Source of the DNA: Candidatus Aminicenantota bacterium
GTDB lineage: Bacteria > Acidobacteriota > Aminicenantia > Aminicenantales > UBA8522
Reading direction: 5' to 3'
DNA: 64,000 nucleotides
Assembly: GCA_017886205.1 (NCBI GenBank)
Contig: JAFNEO010000043.1
Location: 1-64,000 of the forward strand
In this document: piece after piece, positions 25,097 through 34,282 of the stretch
Layout of the letters: the number at the start of each line of letters is the position of its first letter
How positions within the stretch are numbered: position 1 is the stretch's first letter
The notes under the pieces: model-generated
The model's database searches: none
What the model saw: the letters and a program-made list of their open reading frames with translations, nothing else
Told to the model about the DNA's origin: nothing
Translations under genes and position numbers: made by a program

Positions 25097-26472
25097 GGAA
25101 GAAAGTCATCATCGGGGTCGCCACCGTGGTGGTCGTGGCCGGGGCCATCCTCGGCTGGACCATGCTCAGGAACAACAAGAACGGCCTGCCGAAATACCGG
25201 CTCGAGAAACTCACCAAGGGTGACATCGAAGCCGTGGTCACCACTTCGGGGACGGTCAACCCGATCACCAAGGTGGAAGTCGGAAGCCAGGTTTCGGGGA
25301 AGATCGCCAAGCTCTATGTCGACTACAATTCCCAGGTCAAGGAAGGCCAGATCCTGGGCGAGCTCGACCTGCTGCAGTTTGAAAGCCGGGTGAAACAGAG
25401 CGAGGCCAACTATTCGAGCTCCAGAGCATCGCTCGAGAAAGCTAAGGTCACACTGGCCAATCTGCAGAGGCAGTATGAAAGGGCCTTGAGCCTTTTTGAG
25501 AAAGACCTGATCTCCTTCGAGGAGAAAGACACGGCCGAAGCCAACTATCTCGGCTCCAAGACCGACCTCCAGTCGGCCGAAGCGCGTCTACAGCAGGCCG
25601 CGTCCCAGCTCGACCAGAGTAAGCTCGACCTCAGCTATGCCATCATCCGTTCGCCTATCGACGGTATCGTCATCTCCAGGAACATGAACGTGGGTCAGAC
25701 CGTCCAGGCCAGCTTTACGGCTCCTAAGATCTTCGAGATCGCTAACGACCTGAGCAAGATGCAGGTCGAATGCGACGTCGACGAGGCCGATGTGGGCAAG
25801 GTCAAGGAAGGCGAGAAAGTGCGTTTTACCGTAGATGCCTTTCCGGAAAGCACCTTCAACGGCACGGTGAAACAGGTCCGTTTTTCGCCGACGGTCACCC
25901 AGAACGTCGTAACCTACACAACCATCGTGAACGCGGAAAACCCGGAGCTTAAGCTTCGTCCTGGAATGACCGCCACGGTCATGATCATCACGGGCGAGGC
26001 CAAGGGTGTGCTTCGAGTGCCCAACGGCGCCCTCCGATTTACGCCCAGTCTCCCGGCTGAGGAGATCGCCAAGATCATGAAGGAGGCCGGGGAGAAGATG
26101 TTCGCCAAGCGCAAGGCGGAAGCAGGGCCGGGCCAGACTCAGGGGAGCACCAGCTCCCAGACCCCTCAGGGCACCCAAGGCACTCAAGGGGGAGCCCAGA
26201 CGATGATGTTCTCCCAGGCCGGCGGCATGTCCCAGGGCATGGGCGGAACAGGGAGCGGACAGAGGAGAAAACCCACCACGGTTTGGTATCTGGATGAAAA
26301 CGGCAAGCTGACCGTGACCTTCATCAGGGCCGGGGTGACGGATAATTCTTTTACCGAGATCCTGCGCGGCGAGCTGAAAGAAGGCCAGGAGATCATCCTC
26401 GGCGAGCAAACCGCTCAGGCGGCCGCTTCCAGTACTGGCGGACCTCCTCCGATGATGATGATCCGGCGCTAG
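25093..26472 (+). CDS. MacA-like periplasmic efflux adaptor
   Basis: The 459-residue membrane-fusion protein has an N-terminal anchor (about 5-20), a lipoyl/barrel-sandwich domain (VTTSGTVNPITKVEVGSQVSG), a coiled-coil hairpin (about 95-180) and a beta-barrel domain (DLSKMQVECDVDEADVGKVKEG). Between the barrel and the membrane-proximal domain is an insertion rich in Gln, Gly, Thr and Met. The protein ends in GGPPPMMMIRR. It should link the MacB complex to TolC. The Met-rich parts might bind metal, which is speculative. Confidence 0.92.
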   Translation: MRKKVIIGVATVVVVAGAILGWTMLRNNKNGLPKYRLEKLTKGDIEAVVTTSGTVNPITKVEVGSQVSGKIAKLYVDYNSQVKEGQILGELDLLQFESRVKQSEANYSSSRASLEKAKVTLANLQRQYERALSLFEKDLISFEEKDTAEANYLGSKTDLQSAEARLQQAASQLDQSKLDLSYAIIRSPIDGIVISRNMNVGQTVQASFTAPKIFEIANDLSKMQVECDVDEADVGKVKEGEKVRFTVDAFPESTFNGTVKQVRFSPTVTQNVVTYTTIVNAENPELKLRPGMTATVMIITGEAKGVLRVPNGALRFTPSLPAEEIAKIMKEAGEKMFAKRKAEAGPGQTQGSTSSQTPQGTQGTQGGAQTMMFSQAGGMSQGMGGTGSGQRRKPTTVWYLDENGKLTVTFIRAGVTDNSFTEILRGELKEGQEIILGEQTAQAAASSTGGPPPMMMIRR

Positions 26473-26512
26473 AACGAGTTTGCCTGAGAGACGTATTAAG
26501 GAAAGAAATCAG

Positions 26513-27232
26513 ATGTCCACTCCAGCCATACAAATCGATGACCTGACCAAGGTCTATAAGGTCGGCGAGACAGCGGTCCATGCCCTCCGCGGCATCTCGT
26601 ATAAGGTCGAGTCCGGGGAGTTCTTGGCCATCATGGGGCCCTCAGGGTCCGGCAAATCCACCCTGATGAACATCATCGGCTGCCTGGACAGGCCGACAAC
26701 GGGGCAGTATCTGCTGGAGGGGGAAGAGGTGTCCACCTTTGACCGGGACAAGCTGGCCCGCATCCGCAACCAGAAGATCGGGTTCGTTTTCCAGACGTTC
26801 AACCTGCTCCCTCGGACCTCGGCCCTGGAGAACGCCGAGCTCCCGCTCCTCTATTCCTCCCACATTAATTCCAAGCAGAGGAGGGAATTGGCCCTGAAAG
26901 CCCTGGAATCCGTGGGCTTGAAAGACCGGGCCCACCACAAGACCAACCAGCTGTCGGGCGGCGAACAGCAGAGGATCGCCATCGCCCGGGCTCTATTGAA
27001 CAGCCCATCGTTGATTCTTGCCGACGAGCCCACCGGAAACCTGGATACCAAGACGAGCGCCGAGATCATGGAGATCTTCACTCGCCTTAATGAGGATAAA
27101 AAGATCACCCTGGTCATGGTCACTCACGAGCCCGACATCGCCTGCTACGCCAAAAAAAGAATCTATATGCGGGACGGAAAGATCATCAGGGAAGAGAAAG
27201 GCCGGGAAGGTTGTGAAGACCAGGCCAGATAA
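26513..27232 (+). CDS. MacB-type ABC transporter ATPase
   Basis: The start at 26513 follows AAGGAAAG; an ORF extension to 26480 lacks homology. The 239-residue ATPase has Walker [10 protein letters not shown], the LolD/MacB-type segment [20 protein letters not shown], signature [16 protein letters not shown] and Walker [13 protein letters not shown]. It pairs with the separate permease downstream, so MacB is split into two chains here. Confidence 0.94.
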   Translation: MSTPAIQIDDLTKVYKVGETAVHALRGISYKVESGEFLAIMGPSGSGKSTLMNIIGCLDRPTTGQYLLEGEEVSTFDRDKLARIRNQKIGFVFQTFNLLPRTSALENAELPLLYSSHINSKQRRELALKALESVGLKDRAHHKTNQLSGGEQQRIAIARALLNSPSLILADEPTGNLDTKTSAEIMEIFTRLNEDKKITLVMVTHEPDIACYAKKRIYMRDGKIIREEKGREGCEDQAR

Positions 27233-27247
27233 ACAGGAGAACGAACC

Positions 27248-28474
27248 ATGAATATACTGCGCACAAGCCGGGTTGCCCTGCGGGCGCTCGGTCGCAACAA
27301 GATGCGGTCGTTCCTGACCGCCCTGGGCATCATCATCGGCGTCGGCGCCGTGATCTCCATGGTCAGCATCGGAGAAGGAGCCAAACGCGGCGTCGAGGAC
27401 CGCTTCGCCTCCATGGGCACCAACCTGCTGTTTGTTTCCCCCGGGAGCAGGAGTTCGCACGGCGTGCATTCCGGTTCCGGAGGCTTCAACACGCTCAAGC
27501 CCGAGGATGCGACGGCCATCGAGACGCAGTGCGATGCCGTGAAATACACTTCTCCTTCGGCCAGCACGCGCGCCCAGGTCGTCTACGGCAACAAGAATTG
27601 GAGCACCTCGATCCAGGGAACCGGAGCCATGTACCCCGAGGTCCGGAACTGGGAGCTGGACCAGGGGACATATTTTGACGAGGGCCATGTGAGGACGGCG
27701 GCCAAAGTCTGCGTCCTTGGGAGCGAAGTCAAGAAGAGCCTGTTCGAGGGCGAAGACGCGATCGGCAAGATCATCCGCGTCAAGGCTATCCCCTTCCGGG
27801 TCATCGGCGTCTTCAAGTCCAAGGGCGAATCCGGCGGCTGGTTCAACCGCGACGACATGATGACGGTGCCCTACACTACGGTGATGAAGAGGCTGACCGG
27901 ACAGGAATACATTTCCTCGATCGACATCTCGGCCGTGTCTTCGGCGCGGACGAAAGAAGCCCAAACCCAGATCGAGGAGCTGATGCGGGTCCGGCACAAG
28001 ATCGCCCCTGGCGCCGAGGACGACTTCCAGGTCCGGAACATGTCGGAGATCGCCGAGGGCGCGGCCCAGGCCACCCAGATCATGACCATCCTGCTGGGCA
28101 GCATTGCCTCGATCTCGCTCCTCGTCGGCGGCATCGGGATTATGAACATCATGCTCGTCTCGGTGACCGAGAGGATCCGGGAGATCGGCATCCGCATGGC
28201 CGTGGGCGCCCGGCAGAAGGACATCCTGCTTCAGTTCTTGACGGAGGCCATCGTCTTGAGCGTTCTCGGAGGACTGATCGGCGTCTTTTTCGGCATCGGG
28301 CTGTCCAAGATCCTTCATTACATCAAAATATTCTCTGAGTTCAAGACGACGGTTTCCCCCAGTTCTATCATCATGGCCTTCGCCTTCTCGGCTTCGGTCG
28401 GGATCTTTTTCGGGTTCTACCCCGCCCGCAAAGCCTCGAGGTTGGACCCGATCGAAGCTTTACGCTATGAATAA
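27248..28474 (+). CDS. MacB-type ABC transporter permease
   Basis: The 408-residue protein has an N-terminal span (RSFLTALGIIIGVGAVISMVSIGEGAKRG region), a large periplasmic MacB-PCD domain (about 55-250) and three C-terminal spans in an FtsX domain (IASISLLVGGIGIMNIMLVSVTERIREIGIRMA region). It ends PARKASRLDPIEALRYE, a typical terminus. With the adaptor and TolC it would form a mechanotransmission efflux pump rather than a classical transporter. Confidence 0.95.
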   Translation: MNILRTSRVALRALGRNKMRSFLTALGIIIGVGAVISMVSIGEGAKRGVEDRFASMGTNLLFVSPGSRSSHGVHSGSGGFNTLKPEDATAIETQCDAVKYTSPSASTRAQVVYGNKNWSTSIQGTGAMYPEVRNWELDQGTYFDEGHVRTAAKVCVLGSEVKKSLFEGEDAIGKIIRVKAIPFRVIGVFKSKGESGGWFNRDDMMTVPYTTVMKRLTGQEYISSIDISAVSSARTKEAQTQIEELMRVRHKIAPGAEDDFQVRNMSEIAEGAAQATQIMTILLGSIASISLLVGGIGIMNIMLVSVTERIREIGIRMAVGARQKDILLQFLTEAIVLSVLGGLIGVFFGIGLSKILHYIKIFSEFKTTVSPSSIIMAFAFSASVGIFFGFYPARKASRLDPIEALRYE

Positions 28475-28514
28475 ACGTATATAAAGAATGAGACCCAATT
28501 TCTGGAGGTTCCAT

Positions 28515-30086
28515 ATGCGCGGACGAATAGCTAGACTTTTTGCTGTCCTGGTCCTGCTCTGGCCGGCCGTTTCCCGGGCCCAGGAGAAGACAGAGCTGGT
28601 CCTTTCCCTGACCCTTGAGGATACGATCCTCCGCACGCTGAAGAACAACTATGGCGTCGCCATCCAGGTCATGAACCCGGAGATCGCCGGCTACTCCGTC
28701 GCCCGGGCCAAGGAGATATTCCTGCCCACCCTCGGGTTCGGTATCACCGACCGCAGCAATGAAAGTGCATCCTATTCCTGGCTCGAGACGACGGGCACGA
28801 CGATCACCGACTACTATGATTACGACGCCTCGGTCTCTCAGCTCGTCCCAACGGGTGGAACTTTGACTGCCTCCTGGGTTAACTACAAGAACAAGAGCAA
28901 CAGCAAGTTCCAGACGGTCAACCCCCGGTACGGGAGCACTCTCCGGTTTGACTTTCGGCAGCCGCTGCTCCGGGATTTCGGGATCAAGGTGACCCGGAAT
29001 GACATCCTGGTCAGCCAGAACAACTTCGAGAAATCCGAGATCGACCTGGAGAGTACGATCGCCGACATCATCTATACGGTCGAAGAGGCCTACTGGAATT
29101 TAGTTTATAGCCAGGAAGACTTAAAGGTAAGGCAGCAGTCCCTCAAGCTCGCCCAGGACCTCCTGGCCAAGAACCAGAGGGCCGTTGAAGTGGGCACCCT
29201 GGCGCCGATCGAGATCCTGAGCGCCCAGGCCGAAGTGGCCACCCGGGAGGCCGATATCATTTCGGCAGAGGCCGACGTCAAGAGCAACGAAGACCGCCTC
29301 CGGACGATCATCAACCTCCCGGATGACGAGATGAAACTGGCCCTGGCGATCAAGCCTATGGACGTGCCTAAATTCGAGGAACGCCAGGTCAATGTCGAAG
29401 AAGCCCTTCTCACGGCCATGCAAAACAGGCCCGAGCTCAAGTCGCTCAAAGTCGATCTGCGGATCCAGGACCTCAACGTCAACTACACCAAAAACCAGCT
29501 CTTGCCGCGGCTCGACCTGACAGCCTCGTACTACAGCCCCGGGATCTCCGGAGACAGGATCCTCTACCTCAACGACAATCCCCTGACAGGGGTGATCATC
29601 GGCATCGTCCCCGGTCCGGCAAAAAATGCCATGAAGGACGCCTTCAATCGTAAGTACAACAACTGGACGGTCGGCCTGACCCTCGACATCCCCCTGAACA
29701 CCGTCTTCTCGCGCGCCGCATACACCCAGGCAAAGCTCGAGCTGGAGCAGGCCATGCTGCAGCTGAAAAACCAGGAGCAGATCATTTACCTTGAGATCCG
29801 AAACGGCGTCCGCTCGGTCGAGACGAACTACAAGAGAGTCCAATCCTATCGGGTCGCCCGTGAGCTGGCAGAGAAAAAGCTTCAGGCCGAAGAAGAAAAG
29901 CTCAAGGTCGGGTTGAGCACGAATTTCATCGTCCTCACCTACCAGCGTGACCTGAGCAACGCCCGGATCATGGAGTTGCGGTCGATCGTCGATTACACCA
30001 TCTCGGGGGCCAGCCTGGAGAAGGCTACCGGCACCAACCTGAAGAACAAGAATATCAGCGTTGAACAGGTAATGGTCGGCCGTTGA
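28515..30086 (+). CDS. TolC-family outer-membrane efflux protein
   Basis: CTGGAGG six bases before ATG 28515 makes it a better start than 28488. A signal peptide ends near VSRAQ. The 523-residue protein has the duplicated helical-hairpin pattern of outer-membrane efflux proteins: EEAYWNLVYSQEDLKVRQQSLKLAQDLL in one half, and IRNGVRSVETNYKRVQSYRVARELAEKKLQAEEEKL in the other. It closes the probable sigma-efflux operon. Confidence 0.92.
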   Translation: MRGRIARLFAVLVLLWPAVSRAQEKTELVLSLTLEDTILRTLKNNYGVAIQVMNPEIAGYSVARAKEIFLPTLGFGITDRSNESASYSWLETTGTTITDYYDYDASVSQLVPTGGTLTASWVNYKNKSNSKFQTVNPRYGSTLRFDFRQPLLRDFGIKVTRNDILVSQNNFEKSEIDLESTIADIIYTVEEAYWNLVYSQEDLKVRQQSLKLAQDLLAKNQRAVEVGTLAPIEILSAQAEVATREADIISAEADVKSNEDRLRTIINLPDDEMKLALAIKPMDVPKFEERQVNVEEALLTAMQNRPELKSLKVDLRIQDLNVNYTKNQLLPRLDLTASYYSPGISGDRILYLNDNPLTGVIIGIVPGPAKNAMKDAFNRKYNNWTVGLTLDIPLNTVFSRAAYTQAKLELEQAMLQLKNQEQIIYLEIRNGVRSVETNYKRVQSYRVARELAEKKLQAEEEKLKVGLSTNFIVLTYQRDLSNARIMELRSIVDYTISGASLEKATGTNLKNKNISVEQVMVGR

Positions 30087-30175
30087 TGGGATTCCTGCCG
30101 AGGAGTAGAATGGCGGGTCCGCCCTGAGCCGGAAAACGTTCGCTCTCGTAAGCCCAAAGATTTGAGCTAGGAAGA

Positions 30176-30547
30176 TTGAGAACATCACTGCTGACCTGCG
30201 GCATCCAGACCGACGTCATCCTCACGGAAGGCAGCGGCCGGCGCCAGACGTACATGTGGACGTGGTATTCTTCGGGTTTGGAGCGCTACGAAGCCGTCTA
30301 CAAGATCAACGTCATCTCCCAGCGCCTCAATTATCAGGTCACGCGCCCGTTCTCCGTGAGGCTGATCACCGACTACAACGACTACTACAGGACCCTTTAT
30401 GTCAGCGCCCTGCTCAGCTATGAGTACCGGCCCGGCACAGTTTTTTATTTTGGCGTGGATGATAACCGGGAAAGGGACTTCCAGGGGTACTTCCGGGGCA
30501 CCGGTCGCTATTATTTCGCTAAGTTCTCTTACTGGTGGAGGGTTTAA
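30176..30547 (+). pseudogene. Remnant of a DUF5916 outer-membrane protein (C-terminal fragment)
   Basis: This frame encodes about 123 residues that align with the last 90 or so residues of the DUF5916 protein at 16836-19001: YNDYYRTL aligns with YNTFYRRL, YRPGTVFYFG with YIPGTVIHLG and FSYWWRV with VSYLWRW. There is no signal peptide or CBM9 domain, and an in-frame TAA lies just upstream. No ribosome site precedes the only start (TTG 30176). It is best read as the end of a deleted gene. Confidence 0.65.
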
Positions 30548-31268
30548 GACGGAACATTCTCGGGGCGAGCGAGTCTGGTCACGGCGTCGGCGGGAGACCT
30601 GGCTGGCCGGCCTTCTTGTCCTTCTTATCGTTTTTTTGGGCGCCTGTTCCTCTTCTCCCCGCGGAGTCATCATCCTCTGCGCCGGAGATAGCCTTACGGA
30701 TTCCGAGTATCCGCGGCATCTCCACCGCCTGCTCGTCGGGGAGGGCCGGCGGACACGAGTCCTCAACTGCGGCCGCAAGGGTAACACATCGGGTGAATTT
30801 TTGCGCTTTCTGAAGCAGCAGGGAACGGCGCTCGCGCGGGAGCATCCGGATTTCGTCCTGCTCCAGTTGGGCACGAACGACGTCCGGGTGGACGGCGATC
30901 ACACGCCGGCCGACGCCTTCGCCAACAACATGAGGGAGATTATCGGTCTTTTCCGGGAGTTCTCCGACCGCCGGGGAGAAAGGGTAAGGATCCTCCTGGC
31001 CACCATCCCCCCCCTTCCCGAGCGATATTCTTTCCCCTTCGGGCCGGATTCCGCCGGCCGGGTGGTCCGGGAGATTAATCCGCTCGTCCGGAAGATCGCC
31101 GCCGAGGAGCAGTTGGTCCTGGTCGATAACTATGGGCTTTTTCTGAGGTCGCCGGAGCTTCTCCCGGATGTCCATCCGACGAGCGCCGGCTATCGGCTCC
31201 TGGCCCGGAATTGGTACGACGCCCTGAAGCCGCTCCTTCCCGATATTGAAGTCAGTCCGGAAAAGTGA
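30459..31268 (+). CDS. SGNH/GDSL-hydrolase lipoprotein
   Basis: The mature part is clear: after a basic RRRR stretch comes a lipoprotein signal with lipobox FLGAC, then block I CAGDSLTDSEYP, the GTNDVR block and the C-terminal DVHPTSAGY with catalytic Asp-His. The enzyme is an esterase or lipase-type hydrolase at the cell surface. The start is uncertain. ATG 30459 is the nearest in-frame ATG but leaves a long n-region; GGTGGAGG at 30535-30542 suggests a rare start codon soon after 30547, where the upstream fragment stops. Confidence 0.8.
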   Translation: MITGKGTSRGTSGAPVAIISLSSLTGGGFKTEHSRGERVWSRRRRETWLAGLLVLLIVFLGACSSSPRGVIILCAGDSLTDSEYPRHLHRLLVGEGRRTRVLNCGRKGNTSGEFLRFLKQQGTALAREHPDFVLLQLGTNDVRVDGDHTPADAFANNMREIIGLFREFSDRRGERVRILLATIPPLPERYSFPFGPDSAGRVVREINPLVRKIAAEEQLVLVDNYGLFLRSPELLPDVHPTSAGYRLLARNWYDALKPLLPDIEVSPEK

Positions 31269-31274
31269 TAGAAT
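31246..31274 (+). promoter_or_regulatory. Sigma70-type promoter for hfq-like/pdxA
   Basis: TTGAAG at 31246-31251 and TAGAAT at 31269-31274 are separated by 17 bases. The site lies at the 3' end of the SGNH gene and places transcription start about 40 bases before ATG 31323. Confidence 0.55.
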
Positions 31275-31322
31275 ATGGAACAAGCGGAGTTCCTTAATCA
31301 ATCCAATAGGTGGAGAATTTCT

Positions 31323-31664
31323 ATGAACAGAAGGCTCATCAGACCCAACCTGGCCGAGATCCGGGACAGCCGGGAAAGAGAAAAAGAGCGCCACGAATCT
31401 GAAAAAAGGAAGATGCACCCGCCCTATGATACTCACGCCGAGAACTACTACTACCTCAAGCAGATGAACAAGAAGACCAAGATGGCCGTGGCCTTTGTGG
31501 ACGGCCAGGTCATCGAGGGTTACATCGAGTGGTACGACCGGAACTGCTTCAAGCTCAACCGTGATGATGCGCCCAACCTGCTGGTCTACAAGGCCAACAT
31601 CAAGTACCTCTACAAAACGGAGGACATCAAGGAAGAGGAAGAGGCCAAGAAAAAGAGCCGATGA
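31323..31664 (+). CDS. Hfq-like RNA-binding protein with N-terminal extension
   Basis: GGTGGAG before ATG 31323 supports this start. The first 40 residues are charged and include ERLE-type Lys/Arg/Glu runs. Residues about 40-100 resemble the Sm-fold core of Hfq: YYYLKQMNKKTKMAVAFVDG, then GYIEWYDRNCFKL, and an Sm2-like LLVYKANIKYLYK in place of the usual YKHAI. An acidic/basic tail follows. It could be a divergent RNA chaperone, but the Sm2 difference makes the call tentative. The stop overlaps pdxA (ATGA). Confidence 0.75.
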   Translation: MNRRLIRPNLAEIRDSREREKERHESEKRKMHPPYDTHAENYYYLKQMNKKTKMAVAFVDGQVIEGYIEWYDRNCFKLNRDDAPNLLVYKANIKYLYKTEDIKEEEEAKKKSR

Positions 31665-32638
31665 CTCTTCGGAGGATCGGGATCACGCTCGGCGACCCGG
31701 GGGGCGTAGGACCGGAAATCGTCCTCAAGGCCTTGGCGGGGGATTACCGACTGCCGGAAGCCGATTATGTGCTTTTCGGTTCCGCGTCTGTCCTCCGGGA
31801 CGAGGAGAGGGCTCTCGGTATTCATTTCGATTTTGATTCGGTGAAGGCAGAAATAGCCGCTCTGTCGGGGACCCTGACCTTCCATGAAGTCCCCAGCTCC
31901 ATGAGGACAGTAACGAAGGGGGCACCTTGTGCGAAAAACGGGCTGGAATCGTTCCGCTATTTCAAAGCCGCCGTCGCCGAAGCTAGAGAGGAGAATCTTC
32001 AGGCCATCGTTACGGCTCCGATCTCCAAGTCCTCCTGGGCGCTGGCCGGCGTCCCCTGGAAGGGTCATACCGACTACCTGAGCCAGTTCTATCGGGGGGC
32101 CATCATGGCTTTCTGGTCGGAGAAGCTCAAAGTCGCCCTCTTGAGCCATCATGTCTCTTTGAAGAATGCCTTGAAAAAAGTCAGGAGGGAAAGCCTGCTG
32201 GATTTTTTCCTTTCCCTCCACAGGAGCCTGAAGAGGATCCGGCCGGGGGGCTTCGAGTTCCTTATCGCCGGGCTCAACCCTCATGCCGGAGAAGGCGGCC
32301 TTCTGGGTCACGAAGAGACTGAGGAGATCGCTCCCGCCATCAAGGAGGCACGCCGGCAGGGAATTAAAATCAGCGGCCCTTATCCGCCCGACGTCGTTTT
32401 CCGGAGTGCCCTCGGCCAGTCGGACAAAATCGTCATTGCCCTTTACCATGACCAGGGGCTGATTCCCTTTAAGCTCGCGGCCTTCGATTCCGGCGTCAAC
32501 TTGAGCCTGGGCCTTCCCTTTGTCCGCACCTCTCCCGACCACGGCACGGCCTTTGATATCGCCGGGAAAAATGTCGCCTCTCCTCAGAGTCTGATCGCGG
32601 CCATTAGGCTCGCTGCCACCTTTTCTTCGTCTCCTTAG
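31661..32638 (+). CDS. pdxA: 4-hydroxythreonine-4-phosphate dehydrogenase
   Basis: PdxA acts in the DXP-dependent pyridoxal phosphate pathway. The 325-residue protein has the typical start ITLGDPGGVGPEIVLKAL and the metal/substrate motifs: VTAPISKSSW, SHHVSL, NPHAGEGGLLG, YHDQGLIPFK and RTSPDHGTAFDIAG. Start overlaps the Hfq-like stop by four bases. Confidence 0.95.
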   Translation: MTLRRIGITLGDPGGVGPEIVLKALAGDYRLPEADYVLFGSASVLRDEERALGIHFDFDSVKAEIAALSGTLTFHEVPSSMRTVTKGAPCAKNGLESFRYFKAAVAEAREENLQAIVTAPISKSSWALAGVPWKGHTDYLSQFYRGAIMAFWSEKLKVALLSHHVSLKNALKKVRRESLLDFFLSLHRSLKRIRPGGFEFLIAGLNPHAGEGGLLGHEETEEIAPAIKEARRQGIKISGPYPPDVVFRSALGQSDKIVIALYHDQGLIPFKLAAFDSGVNLSLGLPFVRTSPDHGTAFDIAGKNVASPQSLIAAIRLAATFSSSP

Positions 32639-32659
32639 CGGGTGCCGGCGCTTCACTTT

Positions 32660-32689
32660 TTGAGTTTTGGCGGCCGGGTGCGATATAAT
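32660..32689 (+). promoter_or_regulatory. Sigma70-type promoter for tldD-tldE pair 1
   Basis: TTGAGT at 32660-32665 and a perfect TATAAT at 32684-32689 are separated by 18 bases. ATG of tldD follows at 32738. Confidence 0.6.
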
Positions 32690-32737
32690 CAATCTTCATG
32701 TTCGTTCCCATCCAATCCATCGCCAAGAGGAGTCATC

Positions 32738-34261
32738 ATGAGTCTTAAAAGTGATTTCGTCGAGGACATCCCTCGGCGCAAATTCCTCGAGCTGAGTTTC
32801 AAAGGAGGTATCGCTCTGGCGGCCACGCCCGCTCTGCTCCGGAGTCTCTTGGCCGGAGACACAGCGGCCGGGCCGAAAGTCGACCTCGAAGATTTGAACC
32901 GGGTCATCCGCCATGCGCTCAACCAGGGTGGCGAATTCGGCGAGGTCTACACCGAGCACCGCATTTCCCGGAGCATCCTGCTCGAGGAGGGGAAGTTCAA
33001 GAGCGCCGTCTTCGGGATCAGCCAAGGCGCCGGCGTGCGCATACTCTCAGGGGACAAAACCGGCTATGCCTACACGGATGAGATCACGCAGGAAAAGCTC
33101 ATCCGGGCCGCCGAGGTGGCTTCGTTTGTTGCCCGGGGGGCGAAGACCATCAAGCCGGTGGATATCAAAGAAGAAAGCCGGCCGTCCTACATCACGGTCA
33201 AGGTCCCGCTCCAGACGGTCGCCGACGAAAAGCGACTGGAGATCATGAAGCGCGCCCACGACGCCGCGCTGGCTTATGACTCCAGGATCAAGATGGCCTC
33301 GATTGACTATTACGATGAGGTCCGCAGCCGCGTCATCGCCAACAGCGAGGGCCTCTACCTGAGCGACGAGCTGCCGCTCCTCTTCTTCATCGTCCAGACG
33401 CTCGGCGTCGGCAACAACACCTCCCACATGGGACGTGAACGGTTGAGCCGGCACTCCGGGATCGAGATGTTCGACGAGCTCAAGCCTGAGGACGCGGCCC
33501 GGACCTGCGCCCGGGAATCCATCGTCATGCTCGAGGCCAAAGATGCCCCGGCCGGGAAGATGGACGTGGTCATGCAGAACGGCTGGGGCGGTGTTCTCGT
33601 CCACGAGGCCGTTGGCCATCCGCTCGAAGGAGACAACATCGCCCGGGAGACCGGCGTCTTCGTCGGCAAGCTCGGGAAGAAGGTCGCCAGCGAAAAGTTC
33701 ACCATGGTGGACGACGGCACCCTCCCCTGCTTCCGCGGCACGACCAACTACGATGACGAGGGGACCCAGATGAAACGCAGCATCCTGATCCAGGACGGGG
33801 TCCTGGTCAAGTTCATGACCGATATCCTCTCGGCCAAGCAGCTCAAGATGGAGCGCACGGGAAACGGCCGCAGGGAGAGCTTCCGCAACATCCCGATTGT
33901 CCGCATGACCAACACGTTCATCGACCGCGGCAAGGACAAGCCGGACGATATCCTGGCCTCGACCAAGAGCGGTATTTATGTCCAGAGCCTGAGCGGAGGC
34001 AGCGTCAACCCGACGACGGGTGTGTTCAACTTCACTTGCCGGGAAGTCTACCTCATCGAGAACGGTAGGAAGACGACCCCGGTCAAAGGAGCCACCCTCA
34101 TCGGGAGCTGCCTCGATGTCATCCAGGGCATTGACGCCGTCGGAGACGATCTGGACTTCGGTCCCGGGATTTGCGGCAAAGGCCAGGCGGCCGAAGTCGC
34201 GGCCGGGCAGCCCACGGTCCGGATCCGTGGCATCAACGTCGGCGGGTCGCGGGCGAGATAG
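32738..34261 (+). CDS. TldD-type metalloprotease with twin-arginine N-terminus (copy 1)
   Basis: GAGGAG precedes ATG 32738. The 507-residue protein begins with a Tat-like signal (DIPRRKFLELSFKGG followed by a hydrophobic stretch). The TldD core shows the zinc motif HEAVGHPLEGD (HExxxH) near the middle, and the conserved segments GTGNGRR-like RTGNGRRESF and INPTTG-like VNPTTGVFNF. TldD works with TldE as a heterodimeric peptidase that processes unfolded or modified peptides. The Tat signal implies export of folded enzyme. tldE follows at once. Confidence 0.93.
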   Translation: MSLKSDFVEDIPRRKFLELSFKGGIALAATPALLRSLLAGDTAAGPKVDLEDLNRVIRHALNQGGEFGEVYTEHRISRSILLEEGKFKSAVFGISQGAGVRILSGDKTGYAYTDEITQEKLIRAAEVASFVARGAKTIKPVDIKEESRPSYITVKVPLQTVADEKRLEIMKRAHDAALAYDSRIKMASIDYYDEVRSRVIANSEGLYLSDELPLLFFIVQTLGVGNNTSHMGRERLSRHSGIEMFDELKPEDAARTCARESIVMLEAKDAPAGKMDVVMQNGWGGVLVHEAVGHPLEGDNIARETGVFVGKLGKKVASEKFTMVDDGTLPCFRGTTNYDDEGTQMKRSILIQDGVLVKFMTDILSAKQLKMERTGNGRRESFRNIPIVRMTNTFIDRGKDKPDDILASTKSGIYVQSLSGGSVNPTTGVFNFTCREVYLIENGRKTTPVKGATLIGSCLDVIQGIDAVGDDLDFGPGICGKGQAAEVAAGQPTVRIRGINVGGSRAR

Positions 34262-34282
34262 GGCCGAAAGATGGAGAACACG

